12,086 bases of DNA, taken from the NCBI GenBank assembly GCA_903923915.1, contig CAIXZI010000311.1:1-12086 (forward strand). The letters are read 5' to 3'. The notes under the pieces were generated by a model, which was not told the origin of the DNA, made no database searches, and was given only the letters and a program-made list of their open reading frames with translations. This document shows positions 1-8,200 of this stretch, piece by piece (the stretch's first letter is position 1; each line of letters opens with the position of its first letter). Made by a program: the position numbers and the translations under genes. Source of the DNA: an uncultured Bacteroidota bacterium. GTDB taxonomy: Bacteria; Bacteroidota; Bacteroidia; B-17B0; Aurantibacillaceae.

Positions 1-150
1 AGCTTGGTCGCGCAATAAACCAATCCAGCTATTCAATTCATCAACTGTACCGTAAGCTTCAATACGTATGTGGTGTTTAGGCAAACGCGTTCCTCCTATT
101 AAAGAAGTCTGGCCCTTATCGCCGGTTTTGGTATAAACTTTAAACGCCAT
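1..150 (-). CDS. pduO: PduO-type cob(I)alamin adenosyltransferase, N-terminal 50 codons (cut by window edge)
   Basis: Transfers the adenosyl group of ATP to cob(I)alamin, giving adenosylcobalamin in the cytoplasm. The visible 50 residues carry the family's N-terminal ATP-binding signature TKTGDKG (7-13) followed by TSLIGG (15-20), then the conserved [13 protein letters not shown] (29-41). These match PduO-type enzymes, not CobA- or EutT-type. The start is the ATG at 150-148, the only one that keeps the full signature. It follows directly on the TAG stop (153-151) of the ABC ATPase gene with no base between them, so translation by re-initiation is likely. The usual length is about 180-190 residues, so roughly three quarters of the gene lies outside the window. 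No own promoter is visible because the start abuts the upstream gene. The family call is secure; activity cannot be judged from the N-terminus alone. Confidence 0.93.
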   Translation of the reverse strand, partial: MAFKVYTKTGDKGQTSLIGGTRLPKHHIRIEAYGTVDELNSWIGLLRDQA

Positions 151-1956
151 CTAAACCGTCAATTCTTTTTTTTTATCAATAGAACTTCTAATGTCTTCTA
201 ATCTTCCTTTTGGAATAGAGTTGATTAATTTTTGTGTGTACTCGCTTTGCGGATTGTTGCAAATATCATCAGCATTGCCCATCTCCTCTATCCTACCCTT
301 GTTCATTACAATCATTCTATCGCTCATAAATTTAACCACACTTAAATCATGCGAAATAAATATATAAGTAAACTTAAATTCCTTCTTTAAATCATTTAAA
401 AGATTTAGAACCTGTGCCTGAACGGATACATCAAGCGCAGAAACCGACTCATCACAAATAATAAAATGCGGGTTAAGAGCAAGAGCACGCGCAATACAAA
501 CACGTTGTCTTTGTCCGCCACTAAACTCATGTGGATAGCGATAAAACTGTTGCTCGGTCATGCTTACACGCTTAATCAAATCCATGGCTTTATCCTTACG
601 CTCTCTGTCATTATTATACAAACCATGCACTTTCATGGGTTCCATAATAGCTTCGCCAATGGTAATTTGCGGATTTAAAGATGAGTAAGGATCTTGAAAA
701 ATAATCTGCATATCGCTTCTCAGCGCACGTAATTCTTTATCAGAAACATTGGTAATATCATGTTTTTTGTAAGAGATAATTCCACTGGTTGGTTCAACTA
801 AACGTAAAATAGTTCTGCCTAACGTTGTTTTACCACAACCTGATTCGCCAACTAAGCCAAGCGTTTCGCCTTCGTACACATCAAAACTAACATCATCAAC
901 AGCTTTAACAAACTCGGTTGCTTTGCCAAATAAACTTTTATTTATAGGGAAGTATGTTTTTAAATTTTTTACTTCTAATACTTTCGGACGATTATATAAT
1001 TCTGCATGCCATTTTTCTCTTTCATCAAGTGTAACAACAGCATTGTGTATAGCTTCCTGTATGGTTTGCTCTTTTTCAATAATTTCACCTTTGCTATCTA
1101 CTTCCATAAAATCTGTTATGGTTGGCAGGTGTTGCAAACGTTTATCTAACGGTGGGCGACAAGCCAAAAGGCCTTTAGTATAAGGGTGTTGCGGGTTACT
1201 AAAAATATCCATTACAGAACCTTGCTCTACAATTTTACCTTTGTACATTACCACCACTTTATCGGCAAGCTCGGCAATAACACCTAAATCGTGCGTGATA
1301 AATAAAATGCCCATGTTTTGCTCGCGTTGCAAATCAAGCATTAAATCGAGTATAGTTTTTTGTACCGTAACATCAAGTGCAGTAGTTGGTTCATCAGCAA
1401 TAAGCACACTGGGGTTGCAACTCATAGCCATGGCTATCATTACCCGTTGCTTTTGTCCGCCTGATATTTGATGCGGGTAAGAATCTATAATTTGTTCAGG
1501 ACGAGGAAGTTTTACTTTTTTAAATAACTCTAAAGTTCTTTCCTGCGCTTCTTTTTTACTACTTTTTTGGTGAAGCATAATCGCTTCCATTACCTGGTTG
1601 CCGCAAGTAATAACGGGGTTAAGCGAGGTCATGGGTTCCTGAAAAATCATGGCAAGTTCATTACCACGTAATTCTCTCATTTCGCTTGCAGAAAGCTTAG
1701 TTAAGTCAACTACACCTTTACTTTTTGAATGATAAATTATTTCGCCCGAGCGAATTCTTCCTGGAGGGCTTGGTATTAAACCCATGGCAGATAAAGCACT
1801 AACGGATTTACCCGAGCCGGATTCTCCAACAATACCAATAGTTTCGCCTTGCCTTAGGGTAAAAGAAATATCGTTAACCGCTTTTACTTTTTCGCTTTCG
1901 GTTTTAAACTCAACTACTAAATTTTTTATTTCAAGAAGTAATTCTTTCTTCAACAT
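151..1956 (-). CDS. ABC transporter ATP-binding protein, fused double ATPase of the oligopeptide/dipeptide (DppD-DppF, GsiA-like) type
   Basis: Energises a peptide/nickel/glutathione-type ABC importer at the cytoplasmic face of the inner membrane. The 601 residues hold two complete nucleotide-binding domains. Domain 1 has Walker A GESGSGKS (44-51), Q-loop Q106, signature SGGQ (165-168), Walker B ending ADEP (187-190) and switch histidine H222. Domain 2 has Walker A GESGCGKT (370-377), Q-loop Q421, SGGQ (479-482), CDES (501-504) and H536. Each domain ends with the oligopeptide-family C-terminal motif (NPQHPYT 254-260, NPQSEYT 568-574). A linker of about 60 residues joins them. All catalytic residues are present in both halves, so both sites should hydrolyse ATP. 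No permease or binding-protein gene is next to it, so the substrate cannot be assigned. The start is the ATG at 1956-1954; upstream is AT-rich with only a one-mismatch -7 box (complement of 1980-1987). The stop abuts the adenosyltransferase start. Confidence 0.95.
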   Translation of the reverse strand: MLKKELLLEIKNLVVEFKTESEKVKAVNDISFTLRQGETIGIVGESGSGKSVSALSAMGLIPSPPGRIRSGEIIYHSKSKGVVDLTKLSASEMRELRGNELAMIFQEPMTSLNPVITCGNQVMEAIMLHQKSSKKEAQERTLELFKKVKLPRPEQIIDSYPHQISGGQKQRVMIAMAMSCNPSVLIADEPTTALDVTVQKTILDLMLDLQREQNMGILFITHDLGVIAELADKVVVMYKGKIVEQGSVMDIFSNPQHPYTKGLLACRPPLDKRLQHLPTITDFMEVDSKGEIIEKEQTIQEAIHNAVVTLDEREKWHAELYNRPKVLEVKNLKTYFPINKSLFGKATEFVKAVDDVSFDVYEGETLGLVGESGCGKTTLGRTILRLVEPTSGIISYKKHDITNVSDKELRALRSDMQIIFQDPYSSLNPQITIGEAIMEPMKVHGLYNNDRERKDKAMDLIKRVSMTEQQFYRYPHEFSGGQRQRVCIARALALNPHFIICDESVSALDVSVQAQVLNLLNDLKKEFKFTYIFISHDLSVVKFMSDRMIVMNKGRIEEMGNADDICNNPQSEYTQKLINSIPKGRLEDIRSSIDKKKELTV

Positions 1957-2048
1957 TTAATATATCAATGCAATAGTTACGAATATAAGTATAAAAAATA
2001 AACCATAAAATAAACTTAGACAAACGGCTAATTTTTGCTTATTAATTT

Positions 2049-2210
2049 GGGCGTTACGGTGCTGTCACACTGAGCTTGTCGAATTGCGCTGTCGGGCTTT
2101 TTGGTTCAATCTTTTTCGATTTAGCAAATCGTTTTTATTGTTTTATTTAGATTTTGCAGAATGCTGAAAAAGCATTTCACAAAAGGGTTTCCCTTCAATC
2201 CCTAACGCAA
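2049..2210. repeat. Probable degenerate dispersed intergenic repeat bounded by GCGTTA / TAACGC
   Basis: Most of the gap between the surface-protein terminator and the ABC ATPase start is filled by a block with repeat-like architecture. It begins with GGGCGTTA (2049-2056) and ends with CCCTAACGC (2200-2208), giving a 6-base inverted repeat at its ends (2051-2056 and 2203-2208). Inside are CACACTGAGCTTGTCGAA (2067-2084), a motif I recall as common in dispersed bacterial repeats, and GTCGGGCTTT (2091-2100). There are also two hairpins: CGATTT/AAATCG with loop AGC (2117-2122 and 2126-2131) and AATGCT/AGCATT with loop GAAAA (2160-2165 and 2171-2176). I recall similar blocks, running from GGGCGTTA through GTCGGGCT to TCAATCCCTAACGC, scattered between genes in Bacteroidota genomes. 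That recognition is from memory and only one copy is visible here. There is no coding potential of note. Confidence 0.55.
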
Positions 2211-2225
2211 ATCAACATTAACATC

Positions 2226-2260
2226 AAAAAAAATCCCCGAAATTATTTCGAGGATTTTTC
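2226..2260 (-). terminator. Intrinsic terminator of the surface-protein gene
   Basis: On the minus strand a 14-base-pair stem (2259-2246 with 2242-2229) closes a three-base UAA loop and ends in a run of U residues. The central pair is a U-G wobble on the minus strand but a C-A mismatch on the plus strand, so the hairpin is built for minus-strand transcription. It starts about 20 bases after the TAA stop at 2281-2279, exactly where a terminator for that gene would stand. It separates the surface protein from the ABC ATPase gene, which therefore needs its own promoter. Confidence 0.9.
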
Positions 2261-2278
2261 TCATAGATTAAAAATTTA

Positions 2279-5200
2279 TTATCGTACTAAAGTAACTGTA
2301 CCTTGTTGGTTATAGGTTTTACCGTCCAGTCCTTGTGCTTGTAATATATACATGTACGTGCCTTCAGGTGCTTTATCACCATTAATCAACTTACCATCCC
2401 ATGATTGATTAGGTGCGGTTAAGGTCCATAATAATTGGCCCCAACGGTTAAAGATATCGCAATTCATACTACGCATACCTGTGTTGATAATAAAAAACTC
2501 GTCGTTAACACCATCTCCGTTAGGCGAAAATATATTTGGAACACTTATAGTAGTTGGCACTTCTGCAACAATTACAATACGAGCCGTATCTGCACACGTA
2601 CCGTTAATAGCCACAAGTGTTGCTGTATATGTGCCTATACTAGTGTATGTAAAGTTTGCATTTGTAGCGGTAGCCATTGTATTAGCTGCATCCCCAAAAG
2701 ACCAAATGTAATTACTTGCTCCGCTTGATGTATTACTAAATGTAATAGCCAATGGCAAAGTACCTGTTGCCGGACTTGGATTCGTGCTAAACTGTGCGTG
2801 AACTGCGGTAGAAGCCGGAACACTAAAGGTAGTTACGCCACTCGCTCCATTAGCCATACAGCCATTTGCATCAGTTACCTGTAAAGTATAATTACCTATT
2901 GAAACATTACTAAGCGTTACTGATGTTGCTCCTGCAACGGCTCCATTGGCATCATACCATTGATAGGTATAATTTGGTGTGCCGCCAACTATGGTAATGC
3001 CATTAACGCCACCGGTAGATAATCCGCATTTCGCACTATCTAAAGATACATTGCTAATGTTAACAGTTGGTGCAGCATTAATGGTTAGTGTTAATGTAGT
3101 AGAAGCGCCTGCGTTAACACAACCCGAATTGGTAGAATCTTTTAAACCTATTACATAAACACCCGGAGGGGTTATTGCTGGAGGTGTATATGATGCAGGA
3201 GAGCTGCTTGTGTTGGTTACATAAACTCCATTTATATACCAGGCAATGTTTCCGCCATTTCCGGTTGCAGTTATTGGATTATAACTTACACCCTGACAAT
3301 ACGTTGGATTTACAGGATTACTGGTTATTACCGGTGCAGTTGGTGTTGCATTAACAGTAACCGTTACGGTTTGTGCGGATGCTGCACTTAAACAACCTGC
3401 CGCACTACTGTCGTAGGCTACATAGTTGAATGTCCCTGCAGTTGCTGATACATTAGGCGTAAATGGATTTTGATTTGAAACAAATGTTGAACCACTGTAC
3501 CATACCACATTATCTCCAACAGGGTTTGTAGTTGCACTAATAGGTTGTATTACATCGCCTTGGCAATACGTATAACTTGTAGTGCTTACTGTTGGTGCAT
3601 TAGGCGTTGGATTAAATGTAACACTTACAGTTGATGTACTAGAAGCAACACTAGTATTTTTACATCCCGTACTACTAATAGAATCTACAACTGTGTAAAT
3701 TGTAGTACCTATTATTACCGGAGGCGTTAATGGATTTGAAGTTGAATAATAATGAGTTGTACCGCCACTATTACTATACCAAACCGGTGTAGCTGTTCCT
3801 GTATTTACACTAACAGGCGCAGGAGATTGATTTTGACAATATGTATAACTTGTTGTGGTATTTGTTATAACCGGCGCTGTAGGTGCAGGATTAATAGTAA
3901 TTGTAATAGGTCTGCCGGTACTAATACATCCATTAGATGTAGCAGCTACATAAATCGTAGTCGGTGTTCCAAGAGGAATACCAGCCGGAGTATATGTGCT
4001 TGAATTTGCCGCAATAACATTTGTAAGTGCTGCATCACTATACCAATTTACGGTTGGTGTTACCGTTCCGCTATTTACGGTAACTGTTAATGTTTGCAGA
4101 GCATCACCCTGACAATAGGTTGTATCGTTTCCGGCTAAAGTTAATACCGGTTGAGAAGGCGCACCAGCATTAGTAACTGCAATAGAACAGAATTTCTTAA
4201 CGCATGTATTAGCGTCTGTAACTTGTACACAGTAATTTCCAGCAGGCACATTGCTTAATGTTGGGCTATTAGTTCCTACTACGTTTCCGGTTGCATTATC
4301 TGTCCAAACGTAAGTACCTGTACCGTTAACAGTATAAGTTACATTAGTTATGCCTCCTGTAGGTGTACTACAGTTAGATTGCGTAACACCCACATTTGTA
4401 GTATCAATAACAGGTAAACTATTAACCGTTATTGTACCGTTAGCAGATGTTGTTGCCTGACAACCCGTTACCGTATTGGTTACCGTTACAGAATAAACTC
4501 CGGCAGCAGATACAGTTAAAGCATCGCCTATTGCACCTGTAATAACACCACTGCTATTACCCCACTGATACGAATAACCACCCGCATTTGGTGTAACCGT
4601 TAATGTAGTTGACGTTAGGTTACAAATTTGCGCAGTTGAATTACTTATAGCCGGTGTTGGCAACTGATTTACTGTAATACTGGTTGTATTTGCCGCACCT
4701 TTACAATTATTGGCTGTTGCTGTTACACCTATTGTATATGGGTTTGGAGAAGCAGGAACGGCAGTTACCGTATAAGTGTCACCTGAGCCCGCAGTACCAT
4801 TTGCTTCGGTCCAATTATACGTTGTTCCGTTTACATGAGGTGCAGATAAAACCACAACATCTCCAACGCAAGCAACCGTTGTACTTGGCGTTACTATTGG
4901 TGGTGCAGGTGCTCCTGCATTTGGTATAGTAAAGTTTTGAGATGAAATACATCCAGTAACATTATCTTTTACTTGTAAAGGATAAGTTCCTGCAGAATCT
5001 ATTAATGATGAGTCTGCAACAAAAGGTCCACCGTTCCATGAATACGAATAGTTTCCGCTTGCACCTGTTCCACTTGCACCAACAATAGTTCCATCGCTTA
5101 ATCCGCAACCCGCAGGATTAATAGTTGGTGTTATTACACTTGGTATTGGATTAATAGTAACCGTATAAATTAATTGCGTGTTACTTGTTGATGCACAACC

Positions 5201-8200
5201 TGAAGCCGCCAATGCATTAGCTGTAATTACACCAATTGTTGGTGCAGTAACAGTTGGTGCCGGATATGTGGCTATGTTACCATTACCTGAGGTGGCTAAG
5301 CCAATGTTAGCATTATCGTTTGTCCAAGTAATTGAACCAGATGGGGTAACACTAAATGTTATTCCCGTAACACTTGTATTTACAATGCCACCACCACAAA
5401 TTACCTGAGAGTTTCCTCCACCACCCAATACCGTTACGGTGGGTGTTTGGTTTACCGTTATACTTACCGTATTCGTGTTAACACAACTGTTTGCATCCGT
5501 TCCGGTAACGGTATAAACTGTAGGTGTTGTAGTGTCTGTTGGTATAGCTGTTACTACCGAGCCCGTTGAAGCACTTAATGTACCTGCCGGAGTCCATATA
5601 TAAGTGTTACCACCTGTTGCTGTTAATGTAGAACTTCCTCCATCCGAACAAATTGCGGTACTGGTAGGCACTATAGCTATAATTGGTAATGGGTTTACCG
5701 TTAATGTTACTGTTTGAGCCACACTGGTACAAGCACCTAAAGTTGCTGTTACGGTATATACCTGAGTTGCTGCAACCGTTGTTGCATTAGTAGCCGTTAC
5801 CGTTGGTGTAGCTGTTGCACCTCCACCGATAATATTACCTCCGCCAGGAGCCGCCCAAGAATAAGAACCAGCTGCTGTATTTACGCTAAAACTGGTGCTG
5901 CTTCCAGAACAAATTGTATATGTAGAAGAAGTTAATGTAATAGTTGGTGTTGGCGATACAGTTAACGTATATGTTGTGCTATTAGTACAATTAACAGCAT
6001 CAGTTCCTACCACACTAATAGTATTGGTAACTGTTGTTGTTCCTGAATTTACTCCACTTAAACTTACGGTAGAAGTTGTTGGACCGCTACTCCAGGTATA
6101 GGTACTTGCACCCGATGCGGTTAATGTTGCATCTGATGCAGAACAAACTGTTCCGGTAGGAGCTGGTGTAACTGTTAAAGTTGGTAATTGATTTACAGTT
6201 AATGTAACTGTTGCCGCAGTAGGATTTACACAACTAAGGCTGTTTGTACCTATCACACTATAAACCGTTGTTGTTGTTGGATTAGCTGTTGGAGATGCTG
6301 TATTAGCACCACTTAAAGTTGCCGCAGGTGTCCAGGTATAACTACTGCTGGTTCCACTTACACTAAAAGTTTGAGAAGCCCCATTACATATTGTGTATGA
6401 GTTTGCTGCAAGCGAATATGTTGGTAACGGATTTACCGTTAAAGTAAGTGTTAAAGGCGGACTTGGAGCACAACCACTAGCGGTTCCACCAACTGTATAA
6501 ATTGTGGTAGTAGATGCGTTGGCTATTGGATTAGCCGTAAAGGGGCCTGTTAACGTTGCCGCAGGAGTCCAGGTATAACTGCTAGCTCCGGCTACGGTAA
6601 AGGTTTGAGAAGTTCCATTACAAACGGTAAACGAATTTGCCGTTAAAGTTAAGGTTGGTGCCGGGTTTACATTTAACGTTACTGTTGCTGCAACCCCATT
6701 GGTACAACCAAGTGTGTTTGTTGCTACAACGCTATAAATTGTACTTGTAGTAGGACTTGCAGTAGGGTTAGCTGTATTAGGGTTAGTTAATGTAGCCGAA
6801 GGAGTCCAGGTATAAGTAGCGCCCGTACCGGCATTAACCGTAAAAGTTGTAGATCCTCCATTACACATGGTATAAGCATTTCCTGTTAAAGTATAACTTG
6901 GTAAAGGGTTTACAACAAGAGAGCCTGTAGTTGTATTTGTACATGAACTTGCAGCCGTACCCGTTAAAGTATAAGTCAAAGTTCCGGATGGCACCGTTGG
7001 TGTTGCAGTAACTGATACGCCTGTAGCTGCTGATAAGCCTCCGCCAGCAGGGGCTGTCCAAGTATAGGTACTTCCTCCGCTTGCAGTTAACGTGCTACTT
7101 GCTCCTGCGCATATCGTAGCAGGACTAGGTGTTAGTGTTAATGTTGGTTTTGCAACAACCGTTACCGTTGATACGGCTGTATTAGTACAACCAACAGCAC
7201 TTGTACCTGTTACGGTATAAGAAGTTGCACCCGGTGTTACACTTAATGGATTAGCAGTTGAACCTGTATTCCACGAATAAGTGGAAGCACCGGCTGCTGT
7301 TAAATTTACAGAAGATCCTGTACAAACTGTAGGGCTATTTACGGTAACAGTAGGCTTTGCAATAACCGTTAAGGTTGATACTGCTGAGTTGGTACAGCTT
7401 GTTGCTGCCGTTCCGGTTACTGTATAAGAAGTTGCGCCCGGCGTTACACTTAATGGGTTAGCTGTTGAACCTGTATTCCAACTATAAGTGGAAGCACCTG
7501 CAGCCGTTAAATTTATGGAAGATCCCGAACATACCGTTGGACTATTTACCGTTACGGTTGGCAAAGCAACAACTGTTACCGTTGATACGGCTGTATTGGT
7601 ACAACCTACGGCACTTGTTCCGGTTACGGTATATGATGTTGCGCCCGGTGTTACACTTAATGGATTAGCTGTAGAGCCTGTGTTCCAGCTATATGTCGAT
7701 GCACCTGCTGCTGTTAAGTTTGTTGATGAACCCGAACATACTGTTGGACTGTTTACCGTTACAGTTGGCTTTGGATTTACCGTTAGTGTAACTGTTTTTG
7801 CAGCACTCACACAACTACTCGTTGTTCCAGTAACAGTATAAATTGTGGTAGTAGTTGCGGTTGGTGTTGCGGTAGGTGTTGCACTGTTAGCGCTTGACAA
7901 ATAAGTAGAAGGGCTCCAAGTGTAAGTAGTAGCTCCGCTTGCAGAAAAAGTAACTGGTGAGTTTAGACAAGTAGTGTAAGTTGGATTAACGGTAATAGTA
8001 GGTGTGGCAACAAAAGTAACAGGTAGTGTTAAACTATAAGAACAAGGTGCAGTTCCAACAGTTACTGTATATGTTCCACTTGCGTTAACTACAGCTGTGT
8101 TTCCGCTATGAGATACAATACCCGGACCCGCCCAAGTAAATGTTTGGCCCGGTTGTGGGGGTGCTGTTAAAGTAACCGATGAACCTACACAAGGTGAGCT

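Noticed and set aside
466..1471. Three plus-strand open frames (70-86 codons) opposite the ABC ATPase gene
   Set aside because: The opposite strand encodes a full, motif-complete ATPase; these are shadows.
1980..1987. TATATTCG on the minus strand as promoter of the ABC ATPase gene
   Set aside because: It differs from TAnnTTTG at a conserved T and has no TTG at the -33 distance. The gene must have a promoter after the terminator, but this site is too weak to list.
2117..2140. Hairpin CGATTT-AGC-AAATCG followed by T-rich DNA, considered as a plus-strand terminator
   Set aside because: No plus-strand gene ends here, the stem is short, and it lies within the dispersed repeat block.
7142..7762. 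Regular 207-base repeats considered as a CRISPR array or tandem DNA repeat
   Set aside because: The period is a whole number of codons, the frame stays open, and the conservation is at the protein level; there are no short repeats with unique spacers.
7488..7841. A 117-codon open frame on the plus strand within the surface-protein gene, and several similar ones between 2435 and 7841
   Set aside because: They lie antisense to the repeat modules. Their Val/Thr-rich translations simply mirror the Thr/Val-rich repeats, and no promoter box or start context supports them.
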